Below are positions 15,783 through 22,815 of a DNA stretch of 33,847 bases, one piece after another; position 1 is the stretch's first letter, and every line of letters starts with the position of its first letter. The stretch is taken from NCBI GenBank assembly GCA_937128795.1, contig CAKZMQ010000005.1, positions 1-33,847 of the forward strand, given 5' to 3'. This DNA comes from an uncultured Solirubrobacterales bacterium. Its GTDB lineage: Bacteria > Actinomycetota > Thermoleophilia > Solirubrobacterales > JACPNS01. The notes beneath the pieces were generated by a model. The model was given only the letters and a program-made list of their open reading frames with translations, did not search any database and was not told where the DNA came from. A program made the position numbers and the translations under genes.

Positions 15783-16511
15783 ATGGAGTCCGATGAAATG
15801 AAGCCCTCAGGCGGCCTACCAAAGTCCGATATGACAACCGCAGCAAGGGCCCGATTGCCCCGGCCCGTGCGCGAACAACAGATGCTTGACGCGGCAACCG
15901 AAATCTTCGGTCGTCACGGCTATCACGGCGCGTCGATGGATCAGATTGCCAGCGAAGTTGGCATTTCGAAGCCGATGCTCTACGCCTACTTCGATTCAAA
16001 AGAAGGCCTCTATTCGGCCTGCATCGAGCGAGCCGCGGGCGACGTCAGCGCGGCGGTCACCAACTCGTTCAATCCCGAATACACGCCCGAAAAGGCACTC
16101 TGGTCAGGTCTCGTGGCGTTCTTCGAGTTCGTCCGCGACCACCCGTCGAAGTGGCAGTTGGTCCGCAACCAGACGACCTCGGACGGCGAAGGTTTTCAGC
16201 AGATCCTGAGGATGACGCACGAGGACCTACGTGAGGTGATCGCCGAGCTGGCGCGAATCAGCTCCAAGTCCACCCCCGGCGACCCGTTCGCCGACGACGA
16301 ACTTCGTACCGCCGTCGCCTACGCGATGCTCGGTTCGGCGATGGCGATGGCCAACCGTTGGCTCGATACCGATTGCAAGACGACGCCTACAACTTTCTCG
16401 ACCCAGCTGATGAACTTCTTCTGGCTCGGCTTCAACGACATGGCCGAGGGCGAAATCTGGTCGCCCGACACCACCGACGCCGTTTCTGGCGCTGCGTCAG
16501 ACGCCAAGTAA
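15783..16511 (+). CDS. TetR/AcrR-family transcriptional regulator
   Basis: This 242-residue protein has the TetR N-terminal helix-turn-helix: REQQMLDAATEIFGRHGYHG, then MDQIASEVGISKPMLYAYFD followed by SKEGLYSACIERAAG. The remaining 150 residues form an all-helical ligand-binding domain with no recognisable ligand signature. TetR proteins are usually repressors released by a small ligand and often act on their own or neighbouring promoters. I prefer the ATG at 15783, which has GAGGCG 8 bases upstream; an in-frame TTG at 15699 would add 28 residues of non-conserved sequence. It is divergent from mraZ and converges on tadC with only 8 bases between stops. No obvious metabolic partner gene is adjacent, so the target is unknown. 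Confidence 0.92.
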   Translation: MESDEMKPSGGLPKSDMTTAARARLPRPVREQQMLDAATEIFGRHGYHGASMDQIASEVGISKPMLYAYFDSKEGLYSACIERAAGDVSAAVTNSFNPEYTPEKALWSGLVAFFEFVRDHPSKWQLVRNQTTSDGEGFQQILRMTHEDLREVIAELARISSKSTPGDPFADDELRTAVAYAMLGSAMAMANRWLDTDCKTTPTTFSTQLMNFFWLGFNDMAEGEIWSPDTTDAVSGAASDAK

Positions 16512-16519
16512 ACGACGAC

Positions 16520-17425
16520 TCAAAGAAATTTCAGGTCGCCGCGCGCTATCGCAGCGATCACGACGGCTGCGAACGCGAGCAGGGCCGCAGGCACGATCGT
16601 CGTCGAAACGATCAGTTGGATCTTCGGACCAGCCCGTGCCGCGCGCTCGATGATCTCTCGATTCAAAGCGAGCCGAGCATCGTGAGCCTGTGCGGCGATC
16701 ACCGGGGCCAGCGGCGAGCCGTGCCGCTCGGCCTGGCGAATGGCCGAGACGAGCGAGCGGATCTCCGGTTCGGGATTGCGTGCTGCGAGTCCGTCCAGAG
16801 CAGTTGCCTGCGGGATCCCGAATGCGGTCTCCGCGGCGACGCAGGCAAACTCGGTTGCGATCGGTTCGGAACAGTGGTCGGCCACCAACGAGAGTGATCT
16901 GCGCAGCGCCAGACCTGCCGCCAGGCATGCGCGCATCAGCTCAAGGGCATCGGGAAGTGCCGCGCGCAGGGCGACGCTGCGGCGGTCTGCGCGGCGACGT
17001 AGCCACCAGACCGGAAGCTCGGCGGCGCCCGCCAGCAAAAGGATTACTGCGAGTGGCAGCATCCTCGTCGGCAGAGCTGTATAAAGCCGCGGCAGCAGAG
17101 CGGCTGCGATCAGCACGCACAGCAGTCGCGCCGCAGCGACGTCGCGGGCGAGCAGTTGTCCGTCCAATCCCGCACGGCTTATCAGCACGGCCACGTCGCG
17201 CTTGGCCACCAGTTTCACAAGCGTCGGCAGCAACCTGCGCACGCGACGAAGCGACGACAGCAGCAGTGCGCGAGCGCTGGCACCACCCGCCAATATGCCG
17301 GAATCGCTCGGCTCGTTGCCGGCGACGCCGATCCATCTGACCATGAGTCGGTCTGCGAGGAGCCATGCGACCAGAGCGGCCGACACAGCGGCAGAAGCGG
17401 CTGCCATCGCGGTCTGCAAACTCAT
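16520..17425 (-). CDS. tadC: Tad secretion inner-membrane protein TadC (T2SSF domain)
   Basis: TadC and TadB are the paired polytopic platform proteins of the Tad/Flp type IV pilus or secretion machine. The 301-residue protein has an N-terminal helix (about residues 8-28), paired helices in the middle (about 100-138), and a cytoplasmic helical T2SSF domain. Key T2SSF motifs are LPDALELMRACLAAGLALRRSL and, in the second part, EIRSLVSAIRQAERHGSPL. Final helices are near IVPAALLAFAAVVIAAIA. Such GxxL/QxE-type patterns are typical of GspF-related proteins. The ATG at 17425 overlaps the tadB stop as ATGA. It is the last gene of a six-gene operon; no pilin or pseudopilin (Flp, TadE, TadF) follows before the convergent tetR. 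Confidence 0.85.
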   Translation of the reverse strand: MSLQTAMAAASAAVSAALVAWLLADRLMVRWIGVAGNEPSDSGILAGGASARALLLSSLRRVRRLLPTLVKLVAKRDVAVLISRAGLDGQLLARDVAAARLLCVLIAAALLPRLYTALPTRMLPLAVILLLAGAAELPVWWLRRRADRRSVALRAALPDALELMRACLAAGLALRRSLSLVADHCSEPIATEFACVAAETAFGIPQATALDGLAARNPEPEIRSLVSAIRQAERHGSPLAPVIAAQAHDARLALNREIIERAARAGPKIQLIVSTTIVPAALLAFAAVVIAAIARGDLKFL

Positions 17426-18300
17426 ACGCTCCCGATTCGCCAACTACCGAACGTGCCGAGCGCCATGATCGCCGCCGCCACCACCAACATCACGGCCGTC
17501 GGCAGGTAGTTGAGCGCGCCCGTCACCGACCCGGGCTTCGCAAGCTCGCAGATCACGCCCATGCCGAGTGGTATCGCCGCGACGATGCCCGCGGTGTACC
17601 GGGCTTGAACGGTTGCCGATTGGGCATCCCGCAGCGCCCGATCGCGAGCGCGAAAGGCGTCTGACAGTTCTCGTACCAGCAAGATCAGATCGCCGCCGCT
17701 GCCCTGGTGCAGTTCGATCGCACCGACCAGCGATTCGATCCGCGTCGAGTTCGTACGGCCGCGCAAACCGGCCAGGGCATCGCCTACTGAATTTCCGAGG
17801 GCCAGATCCACGCCGAGCTTCTGTAGCTCTGCCGCAAGCGGTTCGGGCGTCGTGGTGCCTGCAACGAGCAGCGCACCGCGAACGGAGTTACCGGCGGACA
17901 GTGCGGCTGCCAAGGCGGTTGCCAGCTCCGCGCATCCAGCGTCGATCCGTTTGGCGTACCGCCTTTGCCGGGCACGCAGAACGCTTCGCCACACGAGCGG
18001 CACCGTCGCCGCGCCGAGCGCGGCGCCGAGCGGTCCGATCAATGAAAAGCCGATCAGCGCGGCGACCAGTGCGGCAGCCATGCCGGCACGCCGTTGACCC
18101 ACCGCAGCTTCGACCCGCCCTTCTGAGAGCAACAGGGCGAACATCTCCCGCCACTGAAAAATCGTGTAGTTGATGCGCGATCGGCCGCGGGCGATCAACT
18201 GACCTGCGGCGTCTGATTGAGCCGCGCGCACCGTGGCGATCACCAGTCCGCTTGCCGCAACTCCGGCCAAAGCCGCGGCGAGCGCCGGCACGGCGCTCAT
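17422..18300 (-). CDS. tadB: Tad secretion inner-membrane protein TadB (T2SSF domain)
   Basis: The 292-residue protein shares the T2SSF fold with its downstream partner TadC. It has an N-terminal hydrophobic segment (about 5-25), a central helix pair (about 74-105), the cytoplasmic helical domain, and two terminal helices. The domain carries [21 protein letters not shown], then [19 protein letters not shown] and [19 protein letters not shown]. The terminal helices lie around [14 protein letters not shown] and [16 protein letters not shown]. The SGGDL-LxxLxxxxR pattern is typical of TadB. The ATG at 18300 overlaps the tadA stop as ATGA; a longer frame upstream covers only tadA. Assignment as TadB rather than TadC rests on gene order and the SGGDL motif. 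Confidence 0.86.
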   Translation of the reverse strand: MSAVPALAAALAGVAASGLVIATVRAAQSDAAGQLIARGRSRINYTIFQWREMFALLLSEGRVEAAVGQRRAGMAAALVAALIGFSLIGPLGAALGAATVPLVWRSVLRARQRRYAKRIDAGCAELATALAAALSAGNSVRGALLVAGTTTPEPLAAELQKLGVDLALGNSVGDALAGLRGRTNSTRIESLVGAIELHQGSGGDLILLVRELSDAFRARDRALRDAQSATVQARYTAGIVAAIPLGMGVICELAKPGSVTGALNYLPTAVMLVVAAAIMALGTFGSWRIGSV

Positions 18301-19529
18301 GCGCCGACCGTCGATTCGATCGCGGAACGAGCATTGGGGCGCTCGGTCCGCGACCAGCGCTCTGCCTGCGACCAATTCTCGTCGCGGCCGGGTTCCCGCG
18401 ACATCAACGTGTGCAGCGAAAAGTCGCCCTCGTGCTCAATCACCTCAGAAATCTCCTCGACTTCTCGTCGGCCCCCATCTACGCGTCGCAGATGCACGAC
18501 GAGATCGATCGCCGAGCCGATCATGCGTCGCACCGCCGTATGCGGTACGTCCACGCCCGACATCAGCGCGAGCGTCTGGACGCGCTCGAGCGCACCCGAC
18601 GCGGAGTTCGCGTGTACGGTCGTCAGACTTCCGTCGTGTCCGGTCGTCATCGCGGCCAGCATGTCGAGCGCCTCGCCGCCGCGTACTTCGCCAACCAGGA
18701 TTCGATCGGGTCGCATCCGTAGCGCGGTCCTGACCAGCGCTCGAATCGAGACCTCACCGCGCCCTTCGAGGTTCGCCGGGCGCGCTTCGAGTCGCACGAC
18801 GTGCCCCTGACGCAGGCGAAGCTCGGCCGCGTCCTCGATCGTGACGATGCGCTCGTCGATCGGGACGAACGCAGATATTGCGTTCAGCAGGGTCGTCTTG
18901 CCGGAACCTGTCCCGCCGCTGACGAGAATCGAGCTTCGGTCGCGAATCGCCTGCCGCAGCGCGTCGAGAGCCCTTGCCGAGAGTGTCCCGTTGCCAACCA
19001 ACGCGTCGGGGTCGAGGTTCGCGTGACGAAAACGCCTGATCGTCAGGATCGATCCGCCGAGCGAAAGAGGCGGGATCACGACGTTCACGCGCGAGCCATC
19101 CGGCAACCTTGCGTCGCAGATCGGCGAGGCCTCATCGACGCGGCGACCCAATGGTGCGATCATCCGCTCGATCAGCTCATCCAACTCCTGACCCGACTCG
19201 AACGCGAGCTCGACCTGTTCCAGTCGTCCCGCTCGTTCGATCCAGATCGCGTCGTGCCCATTGACCATGATTTCGTCGATCGTCGGATCTGCGAACAACT
19301 TCTCCAGCGGGCCGAAGCCCACGGAGGCAGTGATCACTCGCTCGACGAGATCGGCCCGGGTCTCGGCAGAGAGCGCCGGGGCATCACGAGCGACAAGACC
19401 ATCTATGTGCGATCTGAGCGATTCTGGGTCCCCGGCGAAACGCAATCGGCGTCGCCGAGCTTCATCGATCGCCCGCTCGCGCAGCTCGCCGGCGAATCGA
19501 TCGAGCGAGTGCTCGCGCTGCGCGGTCAT
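18297..19529 (-). CDS. tadA: Tad/CpaF-type secretion ATPase
   Basis: TadA/CpaF is the hexameric ATPase that powers Tad pilus assembly (and in some systems retraction) at the cytoplasmic face. The 410-residue protein has an N-terminal helical domain, the family segment [21 protein letters not shown] (residues 71-91), RLPDGSRVN (141-149), and Walker A GGTGSGKT (205-212). The acidic box [10 protein letters not shown] (230-239) and Walker [17 protein letters not shown] (276-291) come next. The histidine box [13 protein letters not shown] (297-309) is characteristic of secretion ATPases. The residues between 310 and the end include the usual [16 protein letters not shown], followed by a variable tail. 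The start overlaps cpaB by 4 bases and the stop overlaps tadB by 4. Confidence 0.94.
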   Translation of the reverse strand: MTAQREHSLDRFAGELRERAIDEARRRRLRFAGDPESLRSHIDGLVARDAPALSAETRADLVERVITASVGFGPLEKLFADPTIDEIMVNGHDAIWIERAGRLEQVELAFESGQELDELIERMIAPLGRRVDEASPICDARLPDGSRVNVVIPPLSLGGSILTIRRFRHANLDPDALVGNGTLSARALDALRQAIRDRSSILVSGGTGSGKTTLLNAISAFVPIDERIVTIEDAAELRLRQGHVVRLEARPANLEGRGEVSIRALVRTALRMRPDRILVGEVRGGEALDMLAAMTTGHDGSLTTVHANSASGALERVQTLALMSGVDVPHTAVRRMIGSAIDLVVHLRRVDGGRREVEEISEVIEHEGDFSLHTLMSREPGRDENWSQAERWSRTERPNARSAIESTVGA

Positions 19530-20155
19530 CGTTTCAGTGCTCGAAGTTCACGCGCGAATACGTCGGCACGAACCAGCGAAGCAACCTGGCCAACCGCGAC
19601 ACGGACCGTGATGCGAGCGTCCGCGCTTTCGCCGCTGGCTTCGGTCGACTGGAGAATCTCCGCATCGCGCAGCAGCAGTTCGCTCTGTGGCGCGCCGTCG
19701 AGTCCGCTCGCAACGAGGTCAACGATCGTTCCCGCAGATAGCTCGGCCCCGTCAGGTGCGGCGCGCACAGCGACGCTCACGGCGCGCTCGCCGCGACGAA
19801 GCCGAAACCGGCCCGCGCGCTCGTCAGAAGCGACCACCGATCGCGTGATGTATGCGCCCTCGCCGACGTCGCTCACCGCCTGCAATCCGATCAGTTCCTG
19901 CTCGTCCGTAACGGCATCCGCTGGCGCGTAAGTGGCCGGGATCACGCGCGTCCGCACGAATTCGGCCAGCGTCTCCTCCGAGAACGACTGGCCCCGGGTG
20001 ATTGTTCGATCCGCCACCAAGATCACGCTGGTGGCGCCGTTCACGCCATCGACAGAGTTCGCATAGTCGAATACCAGCCACGCCGCCAACAGCCCGGACG
20101 CCACCGCGATCGCCAGCGGAATCGAGGCTCGACGTATTCCGCCGATCATCCTCAC
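19526..20155 (-). CDS. cpaB: CpaB/RcpC-like SAF-domain protein of the Tad operon
   Basis: CpaB (RcpC) is the periplasmic or extracytoplasmic SAF-domain component of Tad machines. The 209-residue protein has one N-terminal membrane anchor (about residues 11-31, IPLAIAVASGLLAAWLVF). The SAF domain follows, with VILVADRTITRGQSFSEETL and GLQAVSDVGEGAYITRSVV, and then the RcpC-like second half with ERAVSVAVRAAPDGAEL and GTIVDLVAS. The paired pattern (promoted entry into service, then a beta-rich VDLV strand) is typical. Translation is coupled to the upstream kinase gene and downstream tadA by ATGA overlaps at both ends. A secretin (RcpA/CpaC) is not seen, as expected if the host lacks a classical outer membrane. 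Confidence 0.82.
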   Translation of the reverse strand: MRMIGGIRRASIPLAIAVASGLLAAWLVFDYANSVDGVNGATSVILVADRTITRGQSFSEETLAEFVRTRVIPATYAPADAVTDEQELIGLQAVSDVGEGAYITRSVVASDERAGRFRLRRGERAVSVAVRAAPDGAELSAGTIVDLVASGLDGAPQSELLLRDAEILQSTEASGESADARITVRVAVGQVASLVRADVFARELRALKR

Positions 20156-20982
20156 TCGCCCGCGCCGACCGGTCGCAATGGCGGCCGGGATTGATCGTCG
20201 ATCGGTTGGCCCTGATCGCGAGCAGCGATCGACGGGTCGTGAAGCGCCGGAAGCGTGAAAACGATCACAGCGCCGGCCGAGGACGGCGCGCTGGTGATTC
20301 CGCCGCCAAGCCGCTTCGCCGCCCGGGTGGCGATGCGCAGGCCGTGACCGTGTCGCCCACCGCGACGCCGCCGCGCCATCGCCGAGATCGGCAATCGCAG
20401 TCCCGGCCCATCGTCGTGCACCTCGATCCGCAACGAATCGCTGCGCATACGCGCGAGCACACGGATGTCGCCCTCGCCGTGCGTAAGCGCATTAGCCAGC
20501 AAGTTGGTCATCACTTCGGTGAAACGTCGTTTTGGGCCGCCCGCGACAACCCCGTCGACCGGACCGCGCCAGTCGAGCTCGAAGCGTCGGTCTTCGCGAC
20601 GGGCCGTTTCGGTCCAGAGCAGTTCGAGCTGTTCGAGTTCTGCAAGCACGTCGAAGCGTGAGCGACGGCCAATCAGGCCCCCGCCAAGTCGCTCACGACG
20701 ATCCGCTCCGCCAACGGTCACCAGCCGCGCGTGCAGCAGGTCCTCGAACTCGCCGAGTGAGTGGTAGGACCGCTCGAGTTCTTCGGACGCGGCCTGACAG
20801 ACCGCTTCGCGGTGCAAACCGAGCACCGGCATCAGATCCACGGCAAGTCGCGCGCCGGTCAGTGCGCCTCGGAGTTCATGCAGTTCACGCGCCAACTCGG
20901 ATCGCCGCTGGCGAGCGGCGATCACAACTGCGAGCACCCCGGCCGATCCGATCGCCCAAGCGATCGTGAGAGCGAACATCAT
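20152..20982 (-). CDS. Sensorless histidine kinase of the Tad operon
   Basis: This 276-residue kinase has one N-terminal hydrophobic segment (residues 3-22, FALTIAWAIGSAGVLAVVIA) and almost no room for an extracellular sensor. The phospho-acceptor box is ARELHELRGALTGARL, with His35 likely phosphorylated. The ATPase domain shows the N box EVMTNLLANALTHGEGD, G1 VHDDGPGL and G2 RHGHGLRIATRAAKRLGG. A proline/arginine tail ends the protein. It overlaps the response-regulator stop by one base (TGATG) and the cpaB start by 4 bases, so it is made with both. The signal may come from the Tad machine or membrane rather than an external ligand; that is inference. Confidence 0.88.
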   Translation of the reverse strand: MMFALTIAWAIGSAGVLAVVIAARQRRSELARELHELRGALTGARLAVDLMPVLGLHREAVCQAASEELERSYHSLGEFEDLLHARLVTVGGADRRERLGGGLIGRRSRFDVLAELEQLELLWTETARREDRRFELDWRGPVDGVVAGGPKRRFTEVMTNLLANALTHGEGDIRVLARMRSDSLRIEVHDDGPGLRLPISAMARRRRGGRHGHGLRIATRAAKRLGGGITSAPSSAGAVIVFTLPALHDPSIAARDQGQPIDDQSRPPLRPVGAGE

Positions 20983-21716
20983 CAGATTTCCTCCGTTTCT
21001 ACCTGTTCGGTCAAGCGATATCCGACCGACCAGAGATTGATTACAAAGCGTTCGCGACCGACCGAGAGCTTCGATCGCAACCGACAAGCGTGGGCATCGA
21101 GCGTGCGCGTAGAGCCAGCAGAGCGATAACCCCAGACTGTTTCGAGCAGTTCCTCGCGCGGAAAGACGCGCGACGGGTCGCCCGCAAGTGCATTCAGTAG
21201 GGCGAATTCCTTGGACGTCAAGTGGACCGGCGCCCCCTCGACCGTCACCCGGCGAGCGCGATTGTCGATCTCCAAGGTGCCAATCGTCATGACGGCTGCG
21301 GGGCTCTCGCGCTTGCTGCGGCGCAGCAGTGCGGCGACGCGCCCGCGAAGCTCGGCGTAGGAGTACGGCTTGACCACGTAGTCGTCGCAGCCGAGCTCGA
21401 ACGCTCGCACGCGATCGACCTCGGCGGTTCGACCACTCACAACGAGCACCGGGAGCCCGCAGACGTCACTGCCGGACATCCCGCCGCGACCGCCCCGTAG
21501 ATCGCGCAGCAGGTCGTAACCGGACTCATCGGGAAGATTCACATCGAGCATCAGGAGGTCGTAGTTCGAACTCGCGATTCGCCGACGCGCAGCGGCGATG
21601 CTTTCGACGCCCTCGACCTCGTAACCGTCGAAGCCGAGGCCTTCGGTCAACTGCTCGCGGATCGATTCGTCGTCGTCGACGATCAGGATCCGTCCGGCGA
21701 CGATTCGGTCCAACAT
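20982..21716 (-). CDS. OmpR/PhoB-family response regulator of the Tad operon
   Basis: The 244-residue protein has a receiver domain: acidic pocket ILIVDDDES (residues 10-18), phospho-acceptor Asp58 in LLMLDVNLPDESGYDLL, the switch serine in VLVVSGRT, and Lys in DDYVVKPYS. The C-terminal winged helix contains LTSKEFALLNALAGDPSRVF, REELLETVWGY, the recognition segment TRTLDAHACRLRSKL, and INLWSVGYRL. It is paired with the kinase that follows by a one-base overlap and heads the Tad operon. I prefer the ATG at 21716; an in-frame ATG at 21755 would add a Thr-rich 13-residue extension and lies only 5 bases from the upstream 33-bp repeat. Control of the Tad operon by its own first gene is likely but not shown. 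Confidence 0.93.
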   Translation of the reverse strand: MLDRIVAGRILIVDDDESIREQLTEGLGFDGYEVEGVESIAAARRRIASSNYDLLMLDVNLPDESGYDLLRDLRGGRGGMSGSDVCGLPVLVVSGRTAEVDRVRAFELGCDDYVVKPYSYAELRGRVAALLRRSKRESPAAVMTIGTLEIDNRARRVTVEGAPVHLTSKEFALLNALAGDPSRVFPREELLETVWGYRSAGSTRTLDAHACRLRSKLSVGRERFVINLWSVGYRLTEQVETEEI

Positions 21717-21760
21717 TTCGCCGCCGCCCTGCTTGGTGGTGGTTGTTGGGCCCATACATG

Positions 21761-21793
21761 GTTAAGGGTCCGAGCGCGAAATGTTTACCCCCC
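21761..21793. repeat. 33-bp direct repeat, copy 1 (before the response regulator)
   Basis: Copy 1 of a 33-base element also found at 22169-22201 with one mismatch (T at 21769, C at 22177). On the minus strand it reads GGGGGGTAAACATTTCGCGC, then TCGGACCCTTAAC. It encodes the last residues (GVNISRSDP) and stop of the DUF192 gene and sits 5 or 44 bases before the alternative response-regulator starts. Conservation outside a required coding purpose suggests a regulatory element. Confidence 0.7.
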
Positions 21794-22145
21794 TATACCG
21801 GGAATTATTTAATCGCACCCCTTCGCAAAGGCAAAGTCGCGCGATCTCTCCCGCTTCCAGTTCGAGCGCCGCCACCGCCCTGCGGTCGGTAACAACTCGC
21901 CAGGGTCGCAGCTGACGTGTCGATGTGACGATCAAATCGCGGTCGATGAAGACCACGTCGAGCGAACGTCGCATGCCGAAGCCATGCACCGAATTGCAGC
22001 GCGTGAACAGCATCGCGGTCGTGGGGTCGAACGGGGCTCTGCCGATCATTCCGCGCAGCCGATCGAATCCGGAAGTGCGATGCACGACCAACTGCATGGA
22101 TTCGCCGACCAGCCAGCGCTCGGCGATAATCATCTGGTCGGACAT
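21762..22145 (-). CDS. DUF192 family protein
   Basis: The 127-residue protein matches the DUF192 family (COG1430), whose biochemical role is not established. Visible family features are RLRGMIGRAPFDPTTAMLF (compare GLMGR...GMLF), then GFGMRRSLDVVFIDRDLIV, and the closing ALELEAGEIARLCLCEGVRL. The family normally has a tryptophan-methionine (FWMKNT-like) motif where this protein has GFGMRRS. The domain ends near residue 112; the last 15 residues (NNSRYRGVNISRSDP) are read into a 33-bp repeat and may carry no function. DUF192 genes often accompany Tad loci in actinobacteria (recollection, unverified). It is in the same direction as the Tad operon, 45 bases or fewer upstream, with another repeat copy before its own start. 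No Shine-Dalgarno is seen. Confidence 0.78.
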   Translation of the reverse strand: MSDQMIIAERWLVGESMQLVVHRTSGFDRLRGMIGRAPFDPTTAMLFTRCNSVHGFGMRRSLDVVFIDRDLIVTSTRQLRPWRVVTDRRAVAALELEAGEIARLCLCEGVRLNNSRYRGVNISRSDP

Positions 22146-22168
22146 GACGGGAAACGGTCCATATAAGA

Positions 22169-22201
22169 GTTAAGGGCCCGAGCGCGAAATGTTTACCCCC
22201 C
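22169..22201. repeat. 33-bp direct repeat, copy 2 (before DUF192)
   Basis: This copy differs from copy 1 by a single base and ends 24 bases upstream of the DUF192 ATG, non-coding in this position. On the minus strand TAAACATT and CCCTTAAC are separated by 11 bases, a layout loosely like a FliA/WhiG-type promoter (TAAA, then an AT-ending -10 box). The resemblance of the second box is partial. Confidence 0.65.
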
Positions 22202-22318
22202 AATCGCGAAATTCCCGCTCCAGATCACATCCTCAATGCAAGGTCATTTGCACAGTTCGTGGCCAAGCAGGAATCGGCCGTAATCTCCCGACGCAGGGAC
22301 GCATTCAGGCGTTCGCTC

Positions 22319-22801
22319 GTGCAAGGCAGCACCACTTCTTTGGATCCTTATCGCCGACAGAACTACGACTCCGGTTCGGACTACGTCCTCGAATACGGTG
22401 AGTTGCGCTTCACATTCAATGAGCGCGACTTCTGCGAGCGCGTGGAACAGGCCGCGATGAAGTTGAAGTTCATCGAGCGTCGTCTCGCATTCGAGGAGGT
22501 CGAGGACCTCGTGAACCTCGTCGTCAACGGTGAGGTCGACGACGCGGTTTCCGCCCTCGGGCACCACATCAACGAGTGTTGGTGCGAGCTGACTGGCAAC
22601 GACGAGGGGTCCTTGGTGCATTGGCTGCGTCGGCTCGTCTTCCGTGGTGCGTGGCTCGACCAGCGCGTTATTGAAGGCGAACTCGACATCGTCTTTGACT
22701 CCGACTCTGCGGAGTTCCTCTACGCGCAGCCCGACCGTGGCTACGAACCGATCATTCTCGCGACCGGCCCGTCATGGCGCCAGGTCTCGTACCGCCAGTA
22801 A
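22319..22801 (+). CDS. Protein of unknown function
   Basis: I do not recognise this protein. With a GTG start at 22319 it has 160 residues. AGGCG lies 8 bases upstream and a TAATCT -10-like element at 22281-22286 would give a short leader. A GTG at 22259 would add 20 basic residues and has no ribosome-binding site. It is soluble, acidic and without membrane segments. Recognisable blocks are DYVLEYGELRFTFNERDFC, the helical FEEVEDLVNLVVNGEVDDAV, a region with His-His-x-x-Glu-Cys-Trp-Cys, and FRGAWLDQRVIEGELDIVFD. The clustered His/Cys residues could bind a metal, which is speculative. It is divergent from DUF192 and converges on the Rho-like gene with 14 bases between stops. Confidence 0.72.
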   Translation: MQGSTTSLDPYRRQNYDSGSDYVLEYGELRFTFNERDFCERVEQAAMKLKFIERRLAFEEVEDLVNLVVNGEVDDAVSALGHHINECWCELTGNDEGSLVHWLRRLVFRGAWLDQRVIEGELDIVFDSDSAEFLYAQPDRGYEPIILATGPSWRQVSYRQ

Positions 22802-22815
22802 GCGCGGTCAGCGAG

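Noticed and set aside
16512..16519. Terminator between convergent tetR and tadC.
   Set aside because: Only 8 bases separate the stops and no stem-loop with a U-run is visible there; the other convergent junctions (22801/22816, 28910/28938, 31501/31514) likewise show no clear intrinsic terminator.
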